Program-made: the position numbers and the translations under genes
DNA from: Candidatus Heritagella gallinarum
Lineage (GTDB): Bacteria > Bacillota > Clostridia > Oscillospirales > Acutalibacteraceae
Length of the DNA: 64,000 nt
Direction of reading: 5' to 3'
Assembly (NCBI GenBank): GCA_904394685.1
Contig: CAJFNK010000004.1
Span: 1 to 64,000 of the forward strand
Shown: piece by piece, positions 25,420 through 33,825 of the stretch
How positions within the stretch are numbered: the first letter of the stretch is position 1
How the letters are laid out: every line of letters begins with the position of its first letter
The notes under the pieces: generated by a model
Told to the model about the DNA's origin: nothing
What the model saw: only the letters and a program-made list of their open reading frames with translations
Databases searched by the model: none

Positions 25420-26379
25420 ATGCCAATTGTATATCTGGTAATCCCCTGTTATAACGAGGAAAAAGTCCTACCCGAAACCAACCGCCGCCTCACCGAAAAG
25501 CTGCGGGGGATGGTGCAGGCCGGCATGGCAGATGAACAAAGCCGCATCCTCTATGTAGACGACGGCAGCCGTGACAAAACCTGGGAGCTGATTCGAGCCT
25601 ACCATGAAGCCGACCCCATGGTGCGGGGCGTCAAGCTGGCGCACAACCGGGGGCATCAAAACGCCCTGCTGGCCGGGTTGATGACGGCGATGAAAGACTG
25701 TGATTGTGCAATCAGTATGGACGCTGATTTGCAGGACGATGTGGACGCTATCGACCAGTTTGTGGCAAAGTTTCTGGAAGGCTGCGACGTGGTGTATGGG
25801 GTTCGCAACAAGCGGGATACCGACACAGCCTTTAAGCGCTGCACCGCCGAGGGCTTTTATAAGTTCATGAAGTTCCTGGGCGCCGACATCGTGTTCAACC
25901 ATGCCGACTACCGCCTGATGAGCCGCCGGGCGCTGGAAGGGCTTTCGGAATACCGGGAGGTCAACCTGTTTTTGCGGGGCATTGTGCCGCTCATCGGCTA
26001 TCGCAGCGACTATGTGTACTATGACCGCCACGAGCGTTTTGCCGGGGAGTCCAAGTACCCGCTGAAAAAGATGCTCTCGTTTGCCATGGACGGCGTGACC
26101 TCTTTCAGCGTGAAGCCGCTCAAAATGATCTCCAATCTGGGGATGCTGATTTCAGTTCTCAGCGTGCTGGGGCTGATCTATGCGCTGATCTCCTATTTTA
26201 CCCACAACGCAGTGGCGGGCTGGACAGCGATTGTATCCTCTATCTGGCTGCTGGGCGGGCTGGAAATGCTCTGTCTGGGCGTGGTGGGAACCTATATCGG
26301 AAAGATTTACAGCGAGGTCAAGGCACGTCCCCGCTTCCGGATTGAGGAAAATCTGGGAGAAACAGATAAATCTGCATAA
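25420..26379 (+). CDS. CsbB/GtrB-like polyprenyl-phosphate glycosyltransferase (GT2)
   Basis: 319 aa. GT2 fold with VIPCYNEE (residue ~8), VDDGSRDKTW and the metal motif DADLQDD, followed by two C-terminal membrane helices (MISNLGMLISVLSVLGLIY; LLGGLEMLCLGVVGTYIG). This class transfers a sugar from UDP-sugar to undecaprenyl phosphate on the inner membrane face. Start 25420 is nine bases from GAAAGGA; earlier ATGs at 25396 and 25411 are in frame. It begins 16 bp after yfhO, so both make one glycosylation system, probably for a wall polymer (inference from CsbB-YfhO). Confidence 0.9.
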   Translation: MPIVYLVIPCYNEEKVLPETNRRLTEKLRGMVQAGMADEQSRILYVDDGSRDKTWELIRAYHEADPMVRGVKLAHNRGHQNALLAGLMTAMKDCDCAISMDADLQDDVDAIDQFVAKFLEGCDVVYGVRNKRDTDTAFKRCTAEGFYKFMKFLGADIVFNHADYRLMSRRALEGLSEYREVNLFLRGIVPLIGYRSDYVYYDRHERFAGESKYPLKKMLSFAMDGVTSFSVKPLKMISNLGMLISVLSVLGLIYALISYFTHNAVAGWTAIVSSIWLLGGLEMLCLGVVGTYIGKIYSEVKARPRFRIEENLGETDKSA

Positions 26380-26455
26380 TTCTCCAAAAATCAGCTTGAT
26401 TAATTCTATACTGGAATTATATTTTGTACAAATCCAGATATAATAAGGAATAATG

Positions 26456-26487
26456 CAGAATCCGGCCACACCGGATTCTGTTTTTTG
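26456..26487 (+). terminator. Terminator of the yfhO operon
   Basis: CAGAATCCGG (26456-26465) and CCGGATTCTG (26471-26480) pair around a 5-base loop and are followed by six Ts. It rules out the upstream ATG at 26453 for the LCP gene. Confidence 0.85.
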
Positions 26488-26542
26488 CCCGTTTTTCAAA
26501 TCTGATGATGGCCGGGAATGGCCGGTTAAGGAGATGAATTCT

Positions 26543-27760
26543 TTGAAAGGAACGCCTGACTTAAAAGGAACGCCTGATTTAAAAGGAACCCCCGATTTGA
26601 ACGAGGTGTCGGAGAAGAACCAGTCGGAGAATGAAAGCGTGGATATTTATTCTCATTCCAAAAAACCCCGTTCCAAAAAGATGCTGGTGCTGAGTATCTG
26701 TTTGTCTGTGTTCAGCGTGCTGCTGATCCTGACGGGTTCTGCGGCGCTTTATGCCAATTCCCTGCTGTCGAGATATCAGTATGTGGAGGATGAGCCAGAC
26801 CCGGATACAACGGTTTCTAAAAAGCCCATTGCCAGCGTAACCGACCAGAAACCCGAAGAAGGCAAAGCAGAAAAGATCGACGGCCTGTATCATGACGATA
26901 TGGTCACCAATATCCTGCTGCTGGGCGTGGATGACTATATGCCCAACGACCCCGGCCGCAGCGACTCGCTGCTGATGGTTTCACTCGACCGCCGCCATCA
27001 GAAACTGAAAATGACTTCGTTTATGCGGGATACCTATGTTTCGATTCCCGGCTATAACATGTACAAGCTGAACACCGGTTATTTCCTGGGCGGCGCCCCC
27101 TTGCAGGTAAAGACCATCGAGAAGAATTTCAGCGTGGATATCGACCGCTATATCATCATCGATTTTTCGGCGTTCCCCAAAATCATCGACGCTCTGGGCG
27201 GCATCACGCTGGAGCTGAGCGCCGACGAGGCTGCGATTATCAATAAGGAATCCGGCGAAACCGGCGCTGTGGAGGGTGTAAACCACCTGAGCGGCAAGCA
27301 GGCTCGCTACTTCTCCCGAATCCGTGACTATAAGTTTACCGATAAGACCACCGGCGAAGTGTTCTACAACGACTATGGACGTATCCGCCGCCAGCAGTAT
27401 GTGATGGATACGCTGGTTGCAGAGTTTAAAAACGTGGACGCCGGAAAGATTCTGACACTGGCCAATGAAATCGTGCCGTATCTGGTGAGTAATATCAGCC
27501 CCGACGAGATGCTGACGCTGGCCAAGGACGCTCTGACCTATATGAGCTATCCCATTGAATCGGTTCAGGTGCCTCATGACGAGCTGCATTATGGCGAAAC
27601 ACTGCATCCGGCGCATATTGGCGCTCCATATAGCGTGTTGATTCCCGATATTGAGGAAAACACCCTGTATCTCAACCACTTCCTCTATGAAGATTCCTTC
27701 CCGGAGCTGGCCGACTATAAGCTGCCCAGCGAGCGGGGAGAAAATCAGAACGAAGAATAA
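26543..27760 (+). CDS. LytR-CpsA-Psr (LCP) family wall-polymer ligase
   Basis: 405 aa. It begins with three KGTPDL repeats, then a charged cytoplasmic region, one membrane helix (MLVLSICLSVFSVLLILTGS) and the extracellular LCP domain. LCP motifs are ILLLGVDDY, RSDSLLMVSLD, KMTSFMRDTYV and HLSGKQARYFSRIRD, carrying the Arg/Asp residues that bind polyprenyl pyrophosphate. LCP enzymes attach teichoic acids or capsule to peptidoglycan. TTG 26543 lies nine bases after AAGGAG; ATG 26534 directly abuts it. Next to the YfhO-CsbB pair, this marks an envelope-glycopolymer block. Confidence 0.9.
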   Translation: MKGTPDLKGTPDLKGTPDLNEVSEKNQSENESVDIYSHSKKPRSKKMLVLSICLSVFSVLLILTGSAALYANSLLSRYQYVEDEPDPDTTVSKKPIASVTDQKPEEGKAEKIDGLYHDDMVTNILLLGVDDYMPNDPGRSDSLLMVSLDRRHQKLKMTSFMRDTYVSIPGYNMYKLNTGYFLGGAPLQVKTIEKNFSVDIDRYIIIDFSAFPKIIDALGGITLELSADEAAIINKESGETGAVEGVNHLSGKQARYFSRIRDYKFTDKTTGEVFYNDYGRIRRQQYVMDTLVAEFKNVDAGKILTLANEIVPYLVSNISPDEMLTLAKDALTYMSYPIESVQVPHDELHYGETLHPAHIGAPYSVLIPDIEENTLYLNHFLYEDSFPELADYKLPSERGENQNEE

Positions 27761-27761
27761 A

Positions 27762-27800
27762 ACAGACAGCCTCCGGAAAAACCGGAGGCTGTCTGTTTTT
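27762..27800 (+). terminator. Terminator of the LCP gene
   Basis: ACAGACAGCCTCCGG and its perfect complement around AAAAA, then five Ts. Confidence 0.95.
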
Positions 27801-27838
27801 CGGAGGAAAGAAAAGCAGCGCTGACTGACTGCTTATAC

Positions 27839-28576
27839 TCAGGAATCATAGTTTGCCGTTAGCAGGATTGTAGCATCGAGAATCACGGCGTTCTGATAAC
27901 TCTCAATCTGATCATTTTCGGTCATGGCCCCTGCCAGCGTGCTTTCATAATCCGTATACCAGCTGGCGGTAACTGATGGGTTTTTGAGATAGGTTTCCCA
28001 CTGGTCGTCGTTCATTTTTTCCCCAATATCCGGGCCGGTGTTGGCGATCCTTTCCCGCAGGGAGTTTTTTTGCTCCTTGCTCAGCTCATCCTGCAGCAGG
28101 CCGCCCTGCCAGTGCTTTCTCGTTTCGCTGGAGGTCATGGTGCGGGGTTCCCCGTCTTGGAAATAAACGGTCACGCTTTCACAGGGCTTCCCAAAGGCTT
28201 TTTCCATGGCTCCCGCAACTTTTTTCATGTCGGCGTCTGCCGGATAAAAGATATCCGCCCGGAAAAACGAGCCTTTTCCGTCTTTGCTTGGCCCAAAATA
28301 CAGGATGGTTCCCGCAGATTCCACCCCGAACACCTCGGCTTTTTCGATAAGTGCGATGGCGTCCCCTGTTTTTTCGTCGCTGACCCGCAGGTTTTCGCCC
28401 AGAGCATCCCGGCTGGTGTCAAGGCTTTCCAGCACCGAATCAATGCTGCTTCCCCACGGGGCATCGGGGAAGGCCGGAGAACCCGACTGGGACGGCGCCT
28501 GCGTGCAGGCCGACAGGGTCATCACAGATATTGCCAAAATTGCTGCAAGAAAACTTTTCTTCATCCGTTTTTTCAT
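27839..28576 (-). CDS. Lipoprotein of unknown function
   Basis: 245 aa. A basic start (MKKRMKKSF), hydrophobic stretch and lipobox LSAC predict a signal-peptidase II lipoprotein on the outer membrane face. After a Ser/Pro linker the mature part begins APWGSSIDSVLESLD, a pattern seen in small secreted proteins with an N-terminal 'PWGxSxxEV' block. No catalytic motif is evident. The start ATG 28576 is preceded by AGGAGGAG. The gene has its own promoter and is convergent with the LCP gene. Confidence 0.8.
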   Translation of the reverse strand: MKKRMKKSFLAAILAISVMTLSACTQAPSQSGSPAFPDAPWGSSIDSVLESLDTSRDALGENLRVSDEKTGDAIALIEKAEVFGVESAGTILYFGPSKDGKGSFFRADIFYPADADMKKVAGAMEKAFGKPCESVTVYFQDGEPRTMTSSETRKHWQGGLLQDELSKEQKNSLRERIANTGPDIGEKMNDDQWETYLKNPSVTASWYTDYESTLAGAMTENDQIESYQNAVILDATILLTANYDS

Positions 28577-28638
28577 CCGACTCTCCTCCTTTTTCATGTG
28601 AGGTCGCATATCATGCAGAATGATTAATTCTTGACTTA

Positions 28639-28666
28639 ATTATATCATTTTTTTAAAAAATGTAAA
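28639..28666 (-). promoter_or_regulatory. Promoter of the lipoprotein gene
   Basis: Minus-strand TTTACA (28661-28666), 16 bp, TATAAT (28639-28644). Confidence 0.7.
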
Positions 28667-28896
28667 TAAAATATAGGTAACATTTTGGATACAGTATTGT
28701 AATCTCTTAAAAATACAGAAACCATTTATCGATTTACTTTCAATACGGAATCTTTGTAGATACAAGGGTTGATTGGCTGTATGATACAGATAAATCTGCA
28801 TAAGCAGGGAAGATAAGGGAGAGACGCACAGTAAATTTGTCGGTTTTGTGAATAATCTGTAAAAGAGATGCAAATAAAAATTGTGAAAATCACATA

Positions 28897-28925
28897 TTGC
28901 CGAATTTTGCAGTTCCCCGTATACT
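28897..28925 (+). promoter_or_regulatory. Promoter of the NCS2 permease gene
   Basis: TTGCCG (28897-28902), 17 bp, TATACT (28920-28925). The rest of the 28667-28896 stretch is A+T-rich with nothing recognised. Confidence 0.6.
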
Positions 28926-28941
28926 GATACACATAGGAGAA

Positions 28942-28989
28942 CCCGGCAGGGGCCGCTCAGGCGGAAACCTTGCCGGGATGTTCGTTTTT
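28942..28989 (+). promoter_or_regulatory. Leader hairpin before the permease (possible attenuator)
   Basis: CCCGGCA (28942-28948) pairs with TGCCGGG (28971-28977) around an inner CCGC/GCGG stem, with TTTTT following at 28985. It lies inside the predicted 130-base leader. It does not match the purine riboswitch core. A second hairpin (AGCGCC/GGCGCT) lies just before the SD. Confidence 0.5.
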
Positions 28990-29059
28990 CCCGCTGGGGA
29001 GGCGGACGGGAATTTTAAGAGCGCCTTTTTATCGGCGCTGGAAAGGATTGGTTATTGAT

Positions 29060-30445
29060 ATGGCATCCAAACTCAAAACCGTGATTCATCCCAAGGGCGA
29101 CTTTTTTGACCTCAAGGGAAATCACACCAACGTGCGCACCGAAGTGGTGGCCGGCCTGACTACCTTCTTCACCATGGCGTACATCATCTTTGTCAACCCG
29201 GATATTCTGGGCGCTGCCAAAATGGACGCAGGCGCTGTGATGCTGGCAACCTGTATCTCGGCTGCTATCGGCACCCTGCTCATCGGCCTTCTGTCCAACT
29301 ACCCGCTGGCGCAGGCTCCCGGAATGGGCCTGAACGCCTTCTTTGCCTTTACCATCTGTGGACAGTATGGATACAGCTGGCAGGCTGGTCTGGCTGCGGT
29401 GTTCATCTCCGGCGTTCTGTTCATCCTGCTCACCGCTACCGGCGCCCGTGAGGGCATTGTCAATGCCATCCCCATGCCGATCAAAAAGGCAATCAGCGGC
29501 GGCATCGGCCTGTTTATTGCAATCGTCGCCCTGAAAAACGCCAACCTGGTGGTTGCCAACGAGAGCACCCTGGTGGGTCTGGGCGATTTCAGCAATCCCC
29601 GTGTGCTGCTGGCCATTATCGGCCTGATTATCACCATCGTGCTGGTGGTATGGAATGTAAATGGCGGCCTGTTTATCAGCATCCTGGCTACTTCTGCCAT
29701 TGCTGCTGTGATGCAGTATGCCATGCAGCTGCCCATGGGTCTGCCTGAGTCCGTCCAGCTTGAAAGCTTCCCCTCTCTGGCTCCCACCTTCGGCCAGTTC
29801 TTCAACGGCTTTGGCGAGCTGATTGATGTCAATCAGGGCGTTGGCGTTGCCATCTTCTCCCTGATCTCTGTTTTGATCTCCCTCACCATGGTGGATATGT
29901 TCGACACTGTTGGTACCCTGTATGGCACCGCCGGAAAAGCCGGCTTCCTCACCAAAGAGGGCAAGCTGCCCAACGCCAGCCGTGCCCTGCTGGCTGATGC
30001 AATCGCTACCTCTACCGGCGCTGTGATGGGTACTTCCACCGTTACCACCTTTGTAGAGTCCAGCGCAGGTATTTCTGCCGGCGGCCGCACCGGCCTCACC
30101 AGCGTGACCACCGCTGTTTGCTTTGTCATTGCTATTTTCCTTTCCCCGTTCCTGGGCTTCATCCCCAGCGAAGCTACCTCTCCCGTTCTGGTGCTGGTAG
30201 GCGTGATGATGATGGGCGGCGTGCGTGATGTGGATTGGAATGATATGGAGATCGCCATCCCCGCATTCCTGACCATCGCCATGATGCCGTTTGCATACAG
30301 CATCTCCGAGGGCATTGCCTTTGGCTGCATCAGCTACACCATTATCAAGATGTGCCGTGGCAAGTTCAAGGAGGTTCATCCGGTTATGTATGTGATCTCC
30401 GCCCTGTTTATTGTCCGTTACATCCTGTTGATTGTCAATGCTTGA
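29060..30445 (+). CDS. NCS2-family purine-type permease (AzgA/PbuG-like)
   Basis: 461 aa with about 12-13 membrane helices. Motifs of the AzgA branch are RTEVVAGLTTFFTMAYIIFVNP, read in two parts, then APGMGLNAFFAFT, MVDMFDTVGTLYG and TSTVTTFVESSAGISAGGRTGL. This branch carries proton-coupled uptake of adenine, guanine or hypoxanthine. Start ATG 29060 gives the family N-terminus; SD GGAAAGGA is 12 bases away, and the frame is open upstream to 28970 without an SD. Codons are strongly biased towards C-ending ones, suggesting high expression. Single-gene unit with a structured leader. Confidence 0.92.
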   Translation: MASKLKTVIHPKGDFFDLKGNHTNVRTEVVAGLTTFFTMAYIIFVNPDILGAAKMDAGAVMLATCISAAIGTLLIGLLSNYPLAQAPGMGLNAFFAFTICGQYGYSWQAGLAAVFISGVLFILLTATGAREGIVNAIPMPIKKAISGGIGLFIAIVALKNANLVVANESTLVGLGDFSNPRVLLAIIGLIITIVLVVWNVNGGLFISILATSAIAAVMQYAMQLPMGLPESVQLESFPSLAPTFGQFFNGFGELIDVNQGVGVAIFSLISVLISLTMVDMFDTVGTLYGTAGKAGFLTKEGKLPNASRALLADAIATSTGAVMGTSTVTTFVESSAGISAGGRTGLTSVTTAVCFVIAIFLSPFLGFIPSEATSPVLVLVGVMMMGGVRDVDWNDMEIAIPAFLTIAMMPFAYSISEGIAFGCISYTIIKMCRGKFKEVHPVMYVISALFIVRYILLIVNA

Positions 30446-30511
30446 TCGTCAATGCTTGACTGTAAACGCTTGCCGTTTATGAACGGATCATCCTGAACCC
30501 CAAAGAATAGA

Positions 30512-30557
30512 GAAACTCCCCTCTGATGCAGGAAAAACTGCATTGGAGGGGAGTTTC
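30512..30557. terminator. Bidirectional terminator between permease and ROK gene
   Basis: GAAACTCCCCTC...GAGGGGAGTTTC with an inner ATGCAG/CTGCAT stem, serving the two convergent genes. Confidence 0.85.
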
Positions 30558-30592
30558 TATCATAGTTCTATTTAGGGGCTATAGAATAGCTG

Positions 30593-31852
30593 TCAGTCAT
30601 AAAGCTGGTTGTTGTCTAAGAACTTGCGGCACACATAATAGGCGCCGCCCATCAGCAGGGCTTCATCGGTCTGGAAGGGGGCATAGTCGATGAGCAGGTC
30701 GGCGCCGGTGCGGAAGAACGGGGTGGAAACCACGGCACTGCGAAGGTTTTCGAGGAAATAAGCGCCTGCCTGTTGATAGATACCCTGGATGATGATCTTT
30801 TGCGGGTCGTGGAAAATGACCATGGAGCGAATCAGCACGGTAAACCAGTTGATGACCTGGTCGAGGCTCTGGCAGGCGCACGTCTCGCCCTGGTTGGCGG
30901 CCTCAAACAGGGCCTGCATGGTGAGTTCGCCCGAAGCTGCGGCGGTCGGGATGGAGGAGTCCGGGAATTGGCCGGCCAGTTCGGCGGTGCGGCGCAGCAC
31001 GACGGGCGGGGAAACCAGCACCTCAAAACAGCCCTTTGCCCCACAAATGCAGGAGAGGGAAGAATGAGGGTCGATGATGGTGTGGCCAAATTCGCTCATA
31101 AAGCCGTGGGTGCCGTTTTGCAGCTCGTGGTTTTTGATCACGCAGCCGCCGGTGTGGTTGTCAACTGAAAGGTGAATCAGGGAGCGCAGGGGCTGGTTGA
31201 CGGGGTCGAGAAGGTCGGCGTAGCCGCAAAGCGAGCTGCCGTTTTCGATATACAGCGGAGCTTCAAAAGGCAGGTTGCGGGCGAAATCTTCGAGAACCGG
31301 CAGATTGCGTGGCCAACGGTGGTGGACGGAATAGCGGATGATTCCATGGGAGGAATCGATGATGCCGTCGCCGTATACCATGATACCGCAAACCTGCTCT
31401 CCGGTAATGCCAAACTGTTCCATGGCCTCTACAATCCCGTGGGAGGCAGACTCGATACAGGCGGCATAGTCGGTTTCGAGAATGGAAATTTTCTTGGAGT
31501 AGTCAAAAACCACCTGTGATTTCAAGTCCATGATATGGACCCGCACCTCGTCAAACGGCAGGTTGACCAGAATAATATATTGATAGGTGGGGTTGAATAC
31601 AAATAGTTCCGGCTTTTTTCCGCCTTCGTCGGTGGACTCCCCTTTTCCTGCCGAGAGAATCAGCTTTTTCTGCACCAGTTCACTGGTGATTTTGGTAATG
31701 GTGGTCTTGCTCAAACCCACCCGCTCTGAAATTTCACTCACAGAAAGTTTATCTGCATAACGGAACAAAGAGAGCACCAGTTTTTGATTGTTATATTTGA
31801 TATTCCGGGGTTTGCTGCTTTTCCTTCGGGAGCCGATAAATTCTTCAGCCAT
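30593..31852 (-). CDS. ROK-family transcriptional regulator (NagC/XylR type)
   Basis: 419 aa. The N-terminal winged helix (ISERVGLSKTTITKITSELVQK, read in parts) is followed by a ROK sugar-binding domain with SEFGHTIID and the zinc motif CICGAKGCFE. The usual kinase Asp is in a non-canonical context (VDNHTGGCV), in line with a regulator rather than a kinase. ATG 31852 follows AAAGGAG; the frame extends to 31945 without an SD. It is divergent from citrate synthase, with the promoters back to back. The sugar ligand is unknown. Confidence 0.9.
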   Translation of the reverse strand: MAEEFIGSRRKSSKPRNIKYNNQKLVLSLFRYADKLSVSEISERVGLSKTTITKITSELVQKKLILSAGKGESTDEGGKKPELFVFNPTYQYIILVNLPFDEVRVHIMDLKSQVVFDYSKKISILETDYAACIESASHGIVEAMEQFGITGEQVCGIMVYGDGIIDSSHGIIRYSVHHRWPRNLPVLEDFARNLPFEAPLYIENGSSLCGYADLLDPVNQPLRSLIHLSVDNHTGGCVIKNHELQNGTHGFMSEFGHTIIDPHSSLSCICGAKGCFEVLVSPPVVLRRTAELAGQFPDSSIPTAAASGELTMQALFEAANQGETCACQSLDQVINWFTVLIRSMVIFHDPQKIIIQGIYQQAGAYFLENLRSAVVSTPFFRTGADLLIDYAPFQTDEALLMGGAYYVCRKFLDNNQLYD

Positions 31853-31948
31853 AAAATCGGCATCTCCTTTCTCTTGCAAAATCTGAAAAAACTCCTTTTT
31901 GGCGCTGCGAGTGGGAAACTCCCACCTGAAAAACGGAATATACACTTC

Positions 31949-31994
31949 GTTTATAAACTATAACTATTGTATCATACCAGAAGAAAAAATACAA
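31949..31994 (-). promoter_or_regulatory. Promoter and possible operator of the ROK gene
   Basis: Minus-strand TTGTAT (31989-31994), 17 bp, TACAAT (31966-31971). A perfect palindrome GTTTATAAAC (31949-31958) lies just downstream of the -10 box, placed for autoregulation. Confidence 0.55.
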
Positions 31995-32105
31995 GGCGGA
32001 AGCATAGAGAGGTGTTTTTTGCAAGAAAAAGAGGATTGAATTGCAAAAAATTGCATTTTTGGTAGATAAATTTACAAAAAATACATGTGATTGAATGGAA
32101 ATGTG

Positions 32106-32114
32106 TGCTATACT
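32106..32114 (+). promoter_or_regulatory. Extended -10 promoter of citrate synthase
   Basis: TGC-TATACT at 32106-32114, without a good -35 at standard spacing (TTGAAT is only 12 bp upstream). The rest of the 380-bp divergent region holds nothing else recognised. Confidence 0.5.
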
Positions 32115-32232
32115 AGTAAAATATTAGTGACTGATGAAAAAGGACACGAAGGGCTGCTGAAACGGAATTGCCGGGTCAGGAATGAGTGACCGAATCAGGC
32201 CCAATAATTTAACATGAAAGGATGGGAAAACA

Positions 32233-33597
32233 ATGGCAAATGTGTATTCCGAGATTACTCCCGAGATCGAGCGTCTGGCGGAGTTGTGCCAAAAAAACGG
32301 GAAAATTGACCCGGAGTTGTATACCAAATATGATGTAAAGCGTGGCTTGCGTGACCTCAACGGCAAGGGCGTGATGGCTGGTTTGACCGAGATCTCTGAA
32401 ATCCGGGCTACCAAAAAAGTGGATGGAAAAGACGTCCCCTGTGAGGGCCAGCTTTTTTATCGTGGCATAAATGTAGAAGATCTGATTCGCAACTGTGTAA
32501 AAGAGCGCCGCTTTGGCTTTGAAGAAACCACCTATCTGCTGCTGTTTGGCGAGCTTCCCACACGGGAGCAGCTGGCAGAGTTCAGCCAGCTGTTGGCACA
32601 CTACCGCAGCCTGCCTACCAGCTTTGTGCGGGATATCATCATGAAGGCTCCCAGCCGTGACATGATGAACACGTTGGCCAGAAGCGTGTTGACGCTGTAT
32701 TCTTATGACGATTTTGCCAGCAATATCTCCATTCCCAATGTGCTGCGCCAGTGCATGCAGCTGATTGCCCTGTTCCCGCTGCTTTCGGTTTATGGCTATC
32801 AGGCCTACCGCCATTATCACGACGGACAGAGCCTGTTCATTCATCCCCCGATGGCAAACCTGTCTACGGCAGAAAACATCCTGCACATCCTGCGGGCAGA
32901 CTGCCAGTATACCCAGCTGGAAGCCAAGGTGCTGGATATCGCCCTGATTCTGCACGCCGAGCATGGCGGCGGTAACAACTCCACGTTTACCACCCATGTG
33001 GTGTCTTCTTCCGGTACGGATACATATTCTGCCATCGCAGCCGCTCTTGGCTCGCTGAAGGGACCCAAGCACGGCGGCGCCAACATCAAAGTGGTGCAGA
33101 TGTTTGAGGATATGAAACAGGTAGTAAAAGACTGGAAGGACGAGGAGGAGGTTTCGTCTTATCTTCGCCGCCTTCTGCATAAACAGGCGTTTGATAATGC
33201 CGGCCTGATCTATGGTATGGGCCATGCGGTGTATTCTCTCTCCGACCCCCGTGCCAAGGTGATGGAGGCATTTGTAAAGAGCCTTTCGGAGGAAAAAGGA
33301 CGTCTGGAAGAATATGAGCTGTATTCGTCCGTGGCCCGTCTGGCGCCTCAGATTATCGCACAGGAAAGAAAGATCTACAAGGGCGTCAGCCCCAACGTGG
33401 ACTTCTTCAGCGGCTTTATTTACAGTATGCTGGATTTACCGCTGGAACTGTATACCCCCATTTTTGCAATCGCCCGTATTTCCGGCTGGAGCGCCCACCG
33501 TATCGAGGAGCTGACCAACGCCGGAAAGATCATCCGTCCTGCCTATGGCTCGGTGCAGGAGGAACGCCCCTACATAGCCATCGACCAGAGAAAATAA
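32233..33597 (+). CDS. Citrate (Si)-synthase family enzyme
   Basis: 454 aa. Condenses acetyl-CoA with oxaloacetate (or a related 2-oxoacid). Active-site blocks are ILHAEHGGGNNSTF, GPKHGGANIKVVQ, GMGHAVYSLSDPRA and PNVDFFSGF, the last with the catalytic Asp. The ~45-residue N-terminal extension is typical of the Clostridia branch; 2-methylcitrate synthase activity cannot be excluded. ATG 32233 follows GAAAGGATGGG. No aconitase or isocitrate dehydrogenase gene lies nearby. A palindromic repeat array follows. Confidence 0.92.
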   Translation: MANVYSEITPEIERLAELCQKNGKIDPELYTKYDVKRGLRDLNGKGVMAGLTEISEIRATKKVDGKDVPCEGQLFYRGINVEDLIRNCVKERRFGFEETTYLLLFGELPTREQLAEFSQLLAHYRSLPTSFVRDIIMKAPSRDMMNTLARSVLTLYSYDDFASNISIPNVLRQCMQLIALFPLLSVYGYQAYRHYHDGQSLFIHPPMANLSTAENILHILRADCQYTQLEAKVLDIALILHAEHGGGNNSTFTTHVVSSSGTDTYSAIAAALGSLKGPKHGGANIKVVQMFEDMKQVVKDWKDEEEVSSYLRRLLHKQAFDNAGLIYGMGHAVYSLSDPRAKVMEAFVKSLSEEKGRLEEYELYSSVARLAPQIIAQERKIYKGVSPNVDFFSGFIYSMLDLPLELYTPIFAIARISGWSAHRIEELTNAGKIIRPAYGSVQEERPYIAIDQRK

Positions 33598-33626
33598 AGA
33601 ATACGCTTTACAATTCAGCGTTTTTT

Positions 33627-33722
33627 GATGCCGGTATCTTTTGTGGATGCCGGCATCTTTTTGTAGATGCGGCATCTTTTGTAGATGCCAACATTTTTTG
33701 TAGATGCCAGCATTTTATTTTT
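33627..33722 (+). repeat. Five-unit palindromic tandem repeat after citrate synthase
   Basis: Units of 18-20 bp begin at 33627, 33646, 33666, 33684 and 33703. Each starts with a GATGCCGGCATC-type palindrome and continues with a T-rich tail (TTTTGTA). Each unit therefore resembles a mini terminator, and the array may end transcription of the citrate synthase gene. Confidence 0.85.
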
Positions 33723-33825
33723 TTGGTTCTACCGGGCTGCCCCCCAACATATCCATAAAAAGAGAAGTATCCGGCAGGAATGGTGAGTTCCTGCTGCAAA
33801 TCTGGCAGGAAAAGGGGAAATGGCA

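Noticed and set aside
28926-29059. Purine riboswitch before the NCS2 permease
   Set aside because: The conserved three-way-junction core and loop sequences are absent; only terminator-like hairpins are present.
33627-33722. Tandem repeats considered as a CRISPR array
   Set aside because: Units are contiguous with no unique spacers and no cas genes are near.
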